Program-made: the position numbers and the translations under genes
Part shown: positions 10,703 to 20,895 of the stretch, piece by piece
Layout: each line of letters begins with the position of its first letter
Numbering within the stretch: position 1 is the stretch's first letter
Notes under the pieces: model-generated
What the model was told of the DNA's origin: nothing
The model's input: only the letters and a program-made list of their open reading frames with translations
Databases searched by the model: none
Assembly (NCBI GenBank): GCA_024509875.1
Contig: JAMPIV010008521.1
Span: 310,001 to 374,000 of the forward strand
Direction: 5' to 3'
Length of the DNA: 64,000 bases
DNA from: Oreohelix idahoensis
Lineage: Eukaryota; Mollusca; Gastropoda; Stylommatophora; Oreohelicidae

Positions 10703-11779
10703 ATGGCTATATCACAAGAAGATATAGTGTACCAACAACAACAGCAGCAGCAACAACAACAACAACAACAACCCATATTTGTTCCACCACATTTGGAGCA
10801 AGAACCAACAATGGTCGCTCTCAAGAGTATTACTGAGACGTTGTATAATGTCGATCTATACGCAAAATACAACCAGATTAGGTCAGTTATAACACAATTC
10901 AAAGAAGATTCGACAGAATTTAGAAGATGGATGAAAGACGCAGACAGATTTGCTACTATGATAAACGCAAGCACAGATACGGAACGAAAGAGGATACTAT
11001 ATTTTTCATCTGACTCTCTCGTTACTGACTTCCTAAGAAGACGTGAGAGTACATATCCAAGTGAGACATATGAGTCATTAAAGAAAGAGTTAACGAAACG
11101 CTATAGTGACATTACTAATACAGAGCATGCATGGTCATTGCTTCGCCGTATCAAACAGCAACATAACGAACCCATACAATCTTATGGAGAAAAATTATTA
11201 AATTTGGCAGAGGAGGCATTCCTGAATGGGTTGACAGCGTCACCAGACCTAGAGAAGCACCTGGTAGGAATTTTTATTGACGGACTGTCAGGCAATAGTA
11301 CAAAGTTGCATATGATTCGTAAGGATCCCAGTACAATAAATGAAGCGATTCAGATAGCGATTACAGAGAAAAATGTTCAAACGAGATTTAATCAATGTAT
11401 TGAGCAGGAGCCAACAGTTGAGTCACAGATAGAACATGAGCCGATGGAGATTGGACATTCCCGCTCGCGTTGGCGTCGCCCAAGCCGGACGGAAAACCAG
11501 GGACATGTAAACACAAGTTATCCTCGACATTTTCCCAGACAGCAGAGCATACAAGTTATTCCTAATTATTTCAATTGTGGTTTTAGAGGACACATAGCCC
11601 CTGAGTGCCGACAACAACATCCTTGCCTGCACCAGCAGAACTACAACAATTCACAACAGAGTGGTTATGGTAACAATCGTTGGCATAGTCAAAATTTCCG
11701 AGGAGCGCACACACCATCCAATTTTAGTACAAGACGAGCACGAATGTACAACCAGGGAAACGGAACAGTCAATCACTAA
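10703..11779 (+). CDS. Gag of Gypsy element
   Basis: A 358-codon frame from the ATG at 10703 (MAISQED). It opens with a 13-residue glutamine run encoded by CAA/CAG repeats. A capsid-like retrotransposon gag domain follows at about residues 70-230 (FRRWMKDADRF, YESLKKELTKRYSD, GEKLLNLAEEAF). A basic, Arg-rich nucleocapsid region ends with a single degenerate zinc knuckle, YFNCGFRGHIAPEC, in which the first Cys is replaced by Tyr. The frame upstream of 10703 lacks an ATG and overlaps the primer-binding region. It appears complete, but the damaged knuckle suggests drift. Confidence 0.8.
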   Translation: MAISQEDIVYQQQQQQQQQQQQQPIFVPPHLEQEPTMVALKSITETLYNVDLYAKYNQIRSVITQFKEDSTEFRRWMKDADRFATMINASTDTERKRILYFSSDSLVTDFLRRRESTYPSETYESLKKELTKRYSDITNTEHAWSLLRRIKQQHNEPIQSYGEKLLNLAEEAFLNGLTASPDLEKHLVGIFIDGLSGNSTKLHMIRKDPSTINEAIQIAITEKNVQTRFNQCIEQEPTVESQIEHEPMEIGHSRSRWRRPSRTENQGHVNTSYPRHFPRQQSIQVIPNYFNCGFRGHIAPECRQQHPCLHQQNYNNSQQSGYGNNRWHSQNFRGAHTPSNFSTRRARMYNQGNGTVNH

Positions 11780-11859
11780 GAAGGACCGTTAGTGATGACT
11801 ATAAAGGACATGAAGACAACTCCCTTCATCGGAGGTCCGAAAACATAAAGAATAACAAC

Positions 11860-12642
11860 ATGGTGTCATACCTAACACCTTTTCCTCAAGAGACACCGCA
11901 GCAACAAATACATTCCATAAACATTACCCCAGATCCTAGTTCATGCCTGATCAAGATTCATAACAAAAATTATCGCGCACTTGTGGACACTGGCGCTTCA
12001 GTAAGTTTGATTAGAGAACAGTTATACAAACAAATCAAACACCTTGCAACTTTTCGACCTTCAAACACATTTATGGCATCAGTGACAGGAGAATCTCTGA
12101 AGTCTTGTGGTACAGCATATGTCAAATTCCACATAGGACAACAACAGATTACACATCCCTTTATAATTACACGTGGGATGTCCAGAAATTTCATCTTAGG
12201 TAGAGATTTTCTTACCTCTCACAACGCCAGGATATATTTTGACCTGAACAAGATCATTATTAATGGGGAGTACATACAACTACAAGACGATATACACATA
12301 GCATCTTTAGTGCGGTTGACAACTCCAGTCACGGTACAGCCTAACACACTTGTGATAGCTAGAGGACGAATCAAGTGTTCTAATTATATTGAACCAGGAC
12401 AGACAGTACAAATTGAGCCTTTGGAGAATGAGGACATAAATGATGAACCCCTCATGTTTGTTACTGAAGGTATCGCACAAGTTTCATCCTCAGGTGATTT
12501 TCGCAGGCAAGTTTCATCCTCAGGTGATTTTCCGACTGCTCATGATTATCCCAAAATCATACCCCAGGTCACCCTTCCGACTCTGGCAGAAAATGTCATT
12601 GGCAGAGCACAGATGTTAACCATTTCACTAACAGATATGTAG
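11860..12642 (+). CDS. Aspartic protease of Gypsy element
   Basis: A 260-codon frame from ATG at 11860, 80 bp after gag and in a different phase. ALVDTGASVSLI (about residues 41-52) is the active-site DTG of retropepsins and FILGRDFL the flap-distal ILG motif. A 30-bp tandem duplication (12478-12537) repeats QVSSSGDF near residues 207-225. In relatives protease and RT are one polyprotein, so the stop at 12640-12642 before the linker may be a mutation. Confidence 0.8.
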   Translation: MVSYLTPFPQETPQQQIHSINITPDPSSCLIKIHNKNYRALVDTGASVSLIREQLYKQIKHLATFRPSNTFMASVTGESLKSCGTAYVKFHIGQQQITHPFIITRGMSRNFILGRDFLTSHNARIYFDLNKIIINGEYIQLQDDIHIASLVRLTTPVTVQPNTLVIARGRIKCSNYIEPGQTVQIEPLENEDINDEPLMFVTEGIAQVSSSGDFRRQVSSSGDFPTAHDYPKIIPQVTLPTLAENVIGRAQMLTISLTDM

Positions 12643-13390
12643 TTAGGCATTATACACGAGCAACAAGGAAGATAGGCCAATCAAACAAAATAGTGGACAG
12701 ATATAGAATTTATGACCAGCGGAATAATAAGGGACGAAGATGTCAACAAACACCGTATAAAAAAGCTTGCAGAAATGAACCTGAACACATAAATGCATAT
12801 GCGAAGAAAGATGAATATCATAGTTATGCACGGACAGTGAATCAAGTAATCCAAAGAAGAGCACAGGATGGAATATACAGAAGACCAGGCGATAGCACAA
12901 GACAAGTTCATTATGTCAGTCTTGTTACCCACCATATACTATCAACTTCAGCAAAGTCCTTTGAATATTGTCGTAATCAACGACAAAGTAGACGTTATAT
13001 TTATAATACAGAGGAAGAGCATACTCCATGGCGGAAACCCAATACGAGATACTCAGAAAAAACCACTGTATCGAGGATATAAATCCCGATATACAGATCC
13101 CTTTGAACACTGCCGTAGTAAACGACAGAGCAGACGGAATGTATATAGAACAGATGAAGTGCATACTCCATGGAGGAAACCCACTGCGAGATACACAAAT
13201 AAATCATTTTGTCAGACAGAAGAGCCCAGACGTTTTAAACCTTTTGAATATTCTAAGAGAGAACAAGACAGAAGAAGAAACTTCTACAGAACTGGAGAAC
13301 ATAATACATATGTTAAAACACCTTGGACAGATAATGAGTCCTACATACGGAATGACACACCCGATCGGTTGTCACAGTTATTGGCCACAT
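12643..13390 (+). pseudogene. Pol linker between protease and RT, with three basic repeats
   Basis: Two frames are needed to read this segment (12693-13082 and 12868 onward), so a frameshift lies near 13000-13080. It contains three diverged repeats of about 46 residues, at 12956-13063, 13096-13200 and 13240-13310. The first two share RQSRR, HTPWRKP and RY; the third is looser (RRRNFYRTGEH). The segment is highly basic. I know no named domain with this pattern. Confidence 0.55.
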
Positions 13391-15024
13391 TGAAAGTGGA
13401 TGATCAACATAAATTCAAACTCACTACGTGCATTACTAAACACCAGGATGTGTTTGCACTAAGAGATATGGAGTTAGGTAGAACCAACACGGTGCATATG
13501 GATATTCAAACTACAACAGAAGAACCCATTAGTTTGAAACCATACCACACTCCATTGAAAAACCGTGAAATAGTGGAAAAAGCTATATATGACATGTTGA
13601 ATGCAGGAGTTACAGAGAGGTCGAGATCAGCATGGTCGTCACCAATAGTGATTGTCTCAAAGAAAGACGGAACGAGTAGATTATGTTGCGATTATCGAGC
13701 ATTGAACAGAATAACAAAAACGATTTCATATCCATTACCACGCATAGATGATATTTTGGCGACACTTGGACATTCTACACACTTCACTACATTGGACGCA
13801 CGCTGAGGATTCTGGTGTATTCCTATGACACCAGCAGCGAAAGAAAAGTCAACATTTTATACACACATGGGTAGTTACAAATGGAACGTTATGCCTTTTG
13901 GTTTGAAAGGAAGTCCCGCGATATATATGGCATTGACGGACGAGGTTCTACAAGGAATGCATTCGTTTGCATTAGCTTATATCGACGATGTACTTATTCA
14001 CACATCCGGTACTGTGGATGACCATCTAAGAAAGGTTGAACAAGTTTTGGATCGCCTCCGACACCACCAGGTTAAACTCAAACTAAGTAAATGCGAGTTC
14101 CTAAAAACAGAAACCAAATATTTAGGATTTATAGTCAACAAAGATGGTATTCGCCCTAACACAGATAAAGTGGAAGCAATAAGAAAAATGCCCGCCCCCA
14201 CAACAGTGAAGCAAGTACGAGTGTATATTGGTTGCTGTGGATATTACAGACGCCACGTTATTAACTTTTCAAAGGCCGCTGAACCACTCATTGCCCTTAT
14301 CAAGAAATATTCAAGATTTAAGTGGACAAAACAATGTCAAGAATCCTTCGATTACCTTAAGGAAGCACTTACAACGATACCACTGCTCGCACATCCATAT
14401 ATATCTCGCCCAATGATCTTGAACACGGATGCCTCAAATACAGCGATAGGCGCTTGTTTGGTCCAATCCAGAGAAGAAAATGAGACACCTATTATACCAG
14501 AAATTCCTAATGAGATGCTTATAGCATTTGTGTCACACGCCCTCTCTAAAACACAGAAACGATGGTCGACAACAGAGAAAGAAGCGTTTGCCATACATTA
14601 CGCGATACAGAAACATGATTTTTATATCAGAGGTAACAAACTTACTATTAGAACAGACCACCAACGATTAGTGAACTGGCTCACTAAGACGCAGGAGCAG
14701 CCCAAGAAGTTACAAACATGGTCTATGAACTTACAATCATATGACACAAAAATTGAATACATTCCGGGTACTCAGAATACGTGTGCAGACTTCCTTTCTC
14801 GAACGCCTCAACCTAGTACCATACAGGAAGATGACCCACATGCGTTCACTGATATCAATGACAATGCAAAGGAAATTAACATTATAAATTCCAACAGAAT
14901 AGATGATGAAAACACCACTGCCACAACAGATACCGGCACACAGCAAACAACGGATGTAGACATATTTGATGTACATGCTGAGCAGAGAAGAGATCCCGAA
15001 ATTCTCAATATCATCAAACAGTAA
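13391..15024 (+). pseudogene. Reverse transcriptase and RNase H of Gypsy element
   Basis: The RT reads SRLCCDYRALNRI, then is interrupted by TGA at 13804-13806 in the motif before GFWCIPM, then continues in the same frame with MPFGLKGSPAIY and the catalytic ALAYIDDVLIH. The thumb (KYLGFIVNKDGIRPN) and RNase H (LNTDASNTAIGACL, STTEKEAFAIHYAI, IRTDHQRLVNWL, GTQNTCADFLSR) follow. The frame ends at 15022-15024, before the integrase. Apart from the single nonsense codon the RT-RNase H is complete. Confidence 0.85.
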
Positions 15025-17210
15025 AAATGAAACCTAAATCACGTAAACAGTTTATAATTCTGCCACATGACCACATACTATATCATTTGATGAGAAACAA
15101 GAAGGGAGACTACAGAAAGTAATTCCATAGTCAGTAATACCTCAAATACTAGAGCAGTTCCATGACAATAATGGACATGTTGGAAGAGATAAAACCATTG
15201 ACATTATCAAGAAAAGATACTATTCGATGTCAATGTACAAGGACATAGTCGAATATGTTAGTACTTGCAAAATATGCAGAATGAGAAACCTGAGACCAAC
15301 TAAAGTTCCCTTACAAGAAATGAAACCATCTCATTTCCCTATGGAAGTTATTAGTATGGACATTTCTGGTCCATATCCCATTACGCAGTCTGGGAATGTA
15401 TACCTCTTACACATTGTTGATCAATATTCGGTATGGCCTGAAAGTTATCCTCTCAAGAACATAACGTCAGCGACGGTGACGGAGTTTTTTTTACAAGAAT
15501 TTGTACCAAAACATGATTGTCCTAAGATAATAATCACAGATAACGGGAAACAGTTTGTCGGTAATCCTTTTAAGAAGACACTCCAGACTTTACAAATTCA
15601 ACATACCACTAGCAGTTTCTATAGACCGCAGGCAAATGGAAGAAATGAGAGAATGCATGCCACACTCACTGCATGATATCCTTGCTAAATATATACAAGG
15701 AAATGCACAATATTGGGATGTATATATCAATCAAGCTCTTCAAGCGATACGAGTAAATATAAACGAGACGACAGGACGGTCTCCTTTCTACATGCTATAT
15801 GGACGTGAACCTACTTTCCCATTAGATAATCTCCTGCAACCTCAAAGGAAGTATCAAGGTGAAGATCCCATCGAAGTTATACTACAAGAAAAGTATAGAG
15901 CACATCAGATAGCTAATCGAAACTCCCAGAAAGCTTTTAAGAAATGGCAGAAGCAGCATGATAAAAGAGCTCAATTAGAACAATTTCGAGTTGGTGATAA
16001 AATTTATTACAAGAAGAACGTTCGAGATAATAAATTTGATGCACGATGGCTTGACGGATATAAAGTGCTGGAACAGACAACACCCATAAATTATATATTA
16101 TGGAATGAAGAGAAGAACATAGTCACCAAAGCACACGCAGCACAAATGAAGAAAGATAATCATCGCCCCACAGCACCACCAGCTTTACAGAATGGCAGAC
16201 TAGTGCGAAAAGCCACGTTGAGTCACTATGATTTTACAGAGTCATCAAGCACTTCACATAGTGAACACGACACAGATGGTGAGCAGAACACTAAAGAAGA
16301 ACAACGTAACATTCCAGAGCAATTACAAGATGCTATACATCGCCTGACTCGCTGCAGAGAAAACTCAGAAGACGAAGATGATATTCCACCTGCAGAGCTA
16401 AGAGAGAGATTGATATACAGAGATAATCGTCTACACGAGAGGGATAGTAGTACACCACTATCAGTACATGATGAAGAACCCCATACATCCATAACAAGTC
16501 AAACATACTATGGTAATCAGAGATTACAACCGTCAGATTCCAGTCAACACCAGACTACACATTCCAGTTGGGACAGCGAAGATGAGAGGCCCTTGCAATC
16601 AGCAACGAGAAACAACATAACCCCCCATAGTCGGAGCCTTACAGAAGAACATACGAGTCGACAATTACCACCGTTAACTTCCAGTCAACACCAGCCTACA
16701 CACTCTAGCTGGGATAACGATGACGAACAGCCTTTACAAGCAATGAGAAGCAACATCATCCACCATACCCAGAGTTCTACAGCGGAGCATATAAACAGTA
16801 ACAAGAATATCATTGATACGCCTTTGGCACCTGTTGAATCAGAACTTGACGCAACAGAACGGGAAGAAAGCGACATCGATTGCATGGACGACACTACCAA
16901 CACTGAGATACGAATAGCCACTAAGCGCGCTTACCAACCTTCGTCACCAGATTCACCACCAAGAGCGAAGTTGTTACGTCAATCGCAAGAACATGTACGA
17001 GCCAGGTTCAAAAGAAATCATCGTCAAGTACACAAAACGTCTCTAGGTTTACAACAACGTACAAATATTCGATCGCCCCCTACCTCCTGCAGAGCGACTA
17101 TAAACACGACATCACAATTGATACCACTTTCGTCACAGTACGACAGTCGTCTCTCCAGTAGAGAAATTACACTATTAGAGCTTGTAAAACAGATCTCGAA
17201 GTTAGTGTAA
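15025..17210 (+). pseudogene. Integrase with long C-terminal tail, Gypsy element
   Basis: The N-terminal zinc-binding part (HDNNGHVGRDKT ... CKICRM) is preceded by a frameshift near 15119 and a TAG at 15128-15130. The catalytic core shows SMDISGP, ITDNGKQF and YRPQANGRNERM, giving D, D and E. A further frameshift near 15660 moves the frame to one running to 17210. That frame carries the end of the core (RSPFYMLYGREP), the C-terminal domain, and about 300 residues of Ser/Thr/His/Asp-rich tail. Two 60-bp repeats in the tail (16539-16598 and 16680-16739) encode SSQHQ.THSSWD..DE.PLQ. Confidence 0.8.
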
Positions 17211-17216
17211 TCATCG

Positions 17217-17580
17217 TAAAGTACTCACCCAGCAATAGTACTAATTCGCAGCACTCACCCAGCAATAGTGCTTATAGGTACTTCAATCAACATAGTACCC
17301 AAAGTTAAGTCACTTAATTAAGTTTTCTCTGTGATTAATTTAGTTGATATTGATATTCTGGAGCACACTTAGAAGTTAACATTACTCACTTACCTTTTAC
17401 AGAGAAAGTATAGAACTTTGAAAAAGATACAGAAAATAAACTTAATTATACAGAATCTCATGAGTTGTGACAAAGTAGAATAACTATATAGAATCTCATG
17501 AGTTGTGACAAAGTAGATTAATTACATAGAAACATGAGTTGTGACAAAGTAGAATAACTACATAGAATCTCATGAAGCCT
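17217..17580 (+). repeat. Short tandem repeats after integrase
   Basis: Two copies of 'actcacccagcaatagt' lie at 17219-17275. Three to four copies of a 36-38-bp unit, 'catgagttgtgacaaagtag', lie at 17452-17576 (unit starts 17459, 17497, 17533, 17571). No coding frame crosses them. Confidence 0.8.
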
Positions 17581-17794
17581 AACAGTGTTCTTCCCAGGGT
17601 ACAAGATTCAGCATACCAGAGGATCAAGACTAATAACTATTAGTATATATATAGCATTATATACATGTTTATTTGTATAATATATGAATTTCAAGTATAT
17701 GCTTTTCAGAACTGAGAAGAGGAACATGAAAAAAGAAGAAGAGATATGATACAGACCCAGCCAAGTCATAATAGAGTAGGAAATTCTCTTACTC

Positions 17795-18064
17795 ATGTGC
17801 ATGTGCACATATTGCACTGGTTGTATAGCAACGCCAGAGATACGACATGGGTGCAGTATTGATATTTTAGGCACTGCTTACTTGAGAGATGATGGTGATG
17901 ACACTTATATAGTCATGTTCACATTAATTTCAGGCACAATGATGTTGGGTATTTTGTTAAGTCTGATATACATGGGTATAGTATATATAGCTTCAGACAG
18001 AGTTGACGATTTGACTGGAGCATCCAAGGCTAGAATCAGCCGAGCACATCAAGTTCTGACTTAG
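17795..18064 (+). CDS. Small membrane ORF near 3' end of Gypsy element
   Basis: An 89-codon frame from ATG at 17795. It begins with a Cys-rich segment ([10 protein letters not shown]) and has one strong hydrophobic stretch of about 28 residues ([20 protein letters not shown] and following), then a short polar tail. Its place between integrase and right LTR is where env or other third ORFs sit in Gypsy elements, but it is far too short for env and shows no furin site or fusion peptide. The tail-coding part is duplicated at 18181-18295. It could be a decayed env transmembrane end or chance. Confidence 0.35.
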   Translation: MCMCTYCTGCIATPEIRHGCSIDILGTAYLRDDGDDTYIVMFTLISGTMMLGILLSLIYMGIVYIASDRVDDLTGASKARISRAHQVLT

Positions 18065-18103
18065 TGACACATACCTTTCACTATCGCCCCAGGACAGGTA
18101 CTT

Positions 18104-18189
<86 letters not shown>

Positions 18190-18295
18190 CTTCAGACAGA
18201 GTTGACGATTTGACTGGTGCATCCAAGGCTAGCATCAGCCGAGCACATCAAATTCTGACTTAGCGACACATGTCTTTCACTATCACCTTAGGACA
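17982..18295 (+). repeat. 115-bp direct duplication flanking (TA)n
   Basis: 17982-18096 and 18181-18295 are near-identical (agcttcagacagagttgacg ... aggaca). They are separated by an AT dinucleotide run at about 18107-18188. Each copy begins in TATATATAGC, so expansion or slippage between TA runs is the likely cause. Confidence 0.9.
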
Positions 18296-18712
18296 TTTAC
18301 TTATGCATGCTTTGCTCTACTACTTAGGTTAATTCTGCTTATCTGTCCGTTGTAAAGCATCAACAACATTAACAGCGGATACTTTAAGACATAAAAAAGG
18401 TACTGACAAATCTCTGTGTCCAGAGGCAGTGACCATGTCGAAAACATGTATATACTTAAATATTACACGTGTGGGGTTATTATTATTAATTATTTGGTTA
18501 TATTAAATGAGGTCGAGTATTGATGATATACCTCAAGTTAAGACTTGGTAATTGTAATGAGATACCGTTACACTGGGCATCTTAATTTTTTTTTTTTTGA
18601 GATTTTTTTATATATATTGTGATTCACAGATTGAAAATGTATATATATATATATACAGGAGCAGATATGGTGGTATGCTAAGTGTAGACGGGATTAGTAG
18701 TTGATAGAACGC

Positions 18713-18737
18713 AAATGTATCCCTGCGGGATACATTT
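18713..18737. repeat. Perfect 11-bp hairpin before right LTR
   Basis: AAATGTATCCC, a TGC loop, then GGGATACATTT, located 18 bp upstream of the right LTR. No obvious purine-rich polypurine tract precedes the LTR, so the hairpin sits in an unusual place. It could be a leftover of another insertion. Confidence 0.7.
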
Positions 18738-18754
18738 TATGACCCCGGGTTGTA

Positions 18755-19799
18755 TGTCACCGTAGGATTTGCCCAGGCATTGTTTATGCTTCTGACAGGG
18801 TTAATATGAATGCTTAAAGTAGAGTGCCGTAGGGTTTGCCCAGGCATTGTAAATATTTGCCAAGGTTGCGTGAGCGTTGAAAACGGCTCACGAGGAAAAA
18901 AGATAGAGGGAAGATTAAAAAAATAACAGACGATGGTTCACTGAATTCGCTTGTGTCGGTAAAGCGTGAGTATTTTTCTAGTGAGTAGTAAATAAAGCCG
19001 ACCAATGGTTTCAGCTGGTAAACAGGTGAAAGAACGAATCAGAAGTAGGGTGGAGGAAAAAACATATCAGCTGATGATGGCCAGAGGTCAGAACAGCTCA
19101 CGGCTTGCTAGAGGGCAGTCGTATTTCCGAAGACGAAGGAACAAGAGATGCTGTTGTGCGGTTGTCACCAGTTTTAATAAGTTCTGTGGTATTACAGATA
19201 GTTTTAAAAGTTATACAGAAGATGCACAAGCTGTATAGAAAAACTTAGAAGTTTAAAAGAAGTCAGTGGTTAACGAGAAGTGACATTAGTTCTAGGAAGT
19301 TCAGAGGACGTGATAGTGACTAGTCAGTAACAATATGATATAACTAAGAAGTGTCACATAGATAGAGTGGAAGATGATTAAGAGAGCTTTAATAGTGACA
19401 GTAGTGAGTGAATTTTTAGGAGAGATTCAGGGAATCGCCTGTAAGTATTGGTTTTTGAATTACTATGTACATTGATGAACGTTTTACAGGAGAAATAAAA
19501 CTGAACTCCCAGGTCGACAAGCCATATGAGCAATGAGAACTTTAATGACCAAGCAAACCAGAGAAGGAATTGAATTAAATATTGAAGGTCAAGCTTGGTA
19601 CCATCATCTATTAAATGGATGATATGAATGAATCCCAAGAAGGGAGCTAAGTGTCTACATATATATGAGATAAAGAAAGTATACATGAAGCAACTATGCT
19701 ACAACTGTAGGCATGTTATCTGAAGAGGTATCTACATCATTGAAATATATTACATGTAAATAAATATGTTTTTGCAAGAGGAAAAACATGCTTGAGTCT
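18755..19799 (+). repeat. Right LTR of Gypsy element
   Basis: Starts TGTCACCGTAGG and matches the left LTR with scattered substitutions. It lacks the about 385-bp GA-containing segment and the MITE. The two flanks of the missing segment both carry TA, so either copy could be derived. Identity ends after 'cttgagtc'. Confidence 0.8.
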
Positions 19800-20394
19800 A
19801 TCCTTGTGAGAGGTTGGTGTATGCCAGACTATTAGCCTTTATATAAATCCACTATACGATCAGTCACTGTATATAACAACGGAGAAGGGAACGAACGAGT
19901 CAAGGGTTGAATGAAGGAAGGAAAGTGGTTCATCCAAGAATTACCAACTCTGGCGGAGAGGGCCAGTACTCATATACTATTACCTTAACTTGGAAGATAT
20001 ACAAACAAGAAAAGAGACTGGTGTGAGTGTCGTGGTTGAGTAAAGTGTAGAGTATTTGTTGAGTTGGACAATAGTAGTGAAATCGACAAGGGATAGTGGA
20101 CTGACAGAGTTATAGATTACACACACAGAAAGGTGTATATAGGAGATGGACTTGAGACAACCTGGAAGAAGATTTATCAAAATAATCTCTCTCTCCAAGC
20201 CTCAACTCACTTTTACTGTCTAAACACCTCCTGCTCTCACTCTTTTCTCTTATCAAACATAGAGATTATAGTAAAGAGCTAAAACAAGTTAATTGTGGAT
20301 GGAAGGGTCGTGAACAGCGCATTAATAAATGTGTAAACTTTATTAAATGAAGAAGCATGTATGAAAATAATGCATTTCATCACCAACAACATAA
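19800..20394. other. Unannotated stretch right of Gypsy element
   Basis: No coding motif, known repeat or continuation of the LINE RNase H cut at 9109 was recognised here. Confidence 0.5.
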
Positions 20395-20500
20395 AAGTAC
20401 ATCAATAATCAAAATAACCATCAATAGTCATCAATAATCATCAATAACCACAATAATGCAAATACACACCCACAAACACACACACCACCAACACTCATAT
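20395..20500 (+). repeat. Simple repeats: (ATCAATA)-rich then (CA)-rich
   Basis: About eight loose copies of 'catcaataa' are followed by a CA-rich run 'acacacccacaaacacacacac'. Both are low-complexity sequence. Confidence 0.85.
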
Positions 20501-20514
20501 AACCTGTAGAACAC

Positions 20515-20895
20515 GGAGAGATAAATAAATCGAGTGTCAGTCCGTCCGCTTTCGGGACCAGATGAAATAGCTCCAGTAAGTGGTTTTTTCGTACATATCC
20601 TCCATGGGTGATGGAATTAACCTGAATAAAATCACTGTATAGGCGCTATCATTGGTGTCTCCTCCCTACTTGCGCGAGGTGGGCTGGAAGACTCTCTTTA
20701 CCTCCGTTTTACCAAATGAATAAACTGCGTGTCAGCCTGTCCGCTTTCGTGGGACCAGAAGCTAGCTCCAGAAAGTGTCTTACAGATAAATATCCTTCAA
20801 GATGAATGAAGTGAAATACCAAACTTTCCTTGTTGGTGCTATGCTTTGGTGACCTTAAATGCGTGAAGGAAAACTGGAAGACGCTGTTTATCTCC
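20515..20895 (+). repeat. Diverged tandem duplication, unit about 190 bp
   Basis: Two units share 'aataaa', 'gtgtcag.c.gtccgctttcg', 'gggaccag', 'gctccag.aagtg', 'catatcctcca/aatatccttca', 'ggtgct/ggcgct' and 'ctggaagac' in the same order. Starts are near 20521 and 20717. Function unknown. Confidence 0.6.

Larger units (their letters stand above)
9110..19799 (+). mobile_element. Ty3/Gypsy LTR retrotransposon, about 10.7 kb
   Basis: Direct repeats at 9110-10660 and 18755-19799 flank gag, protease, RT/RNase H and integrase in the standard Gypsy order. Both LTRs begin TGT(T/C)ACCGTAGG. All pol parts carry at least one stop or frameshift, so this copy is dead, although the domains are easy to read. 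It interrupts a LINE RNase H remnant at 9109. The right boundary is approximate; no clear target duplication was found. Confidence 0.85.

Noticed and set aside
10666..10974. Minus ORF with a poly-Cys run
   Set aside because: Antisense shadow of the gag CAA/CAG tract.
17795..18064. Functional env gene
   Set aside because: 89 codons with one hydrophobic span, no cleavage site or fusion peptide; too short.
18107..18188. 80-codon minus ORF rich in Ile and Tyr across the TA run
   Set aside because: It is a translation of the dinucleotide repeat.
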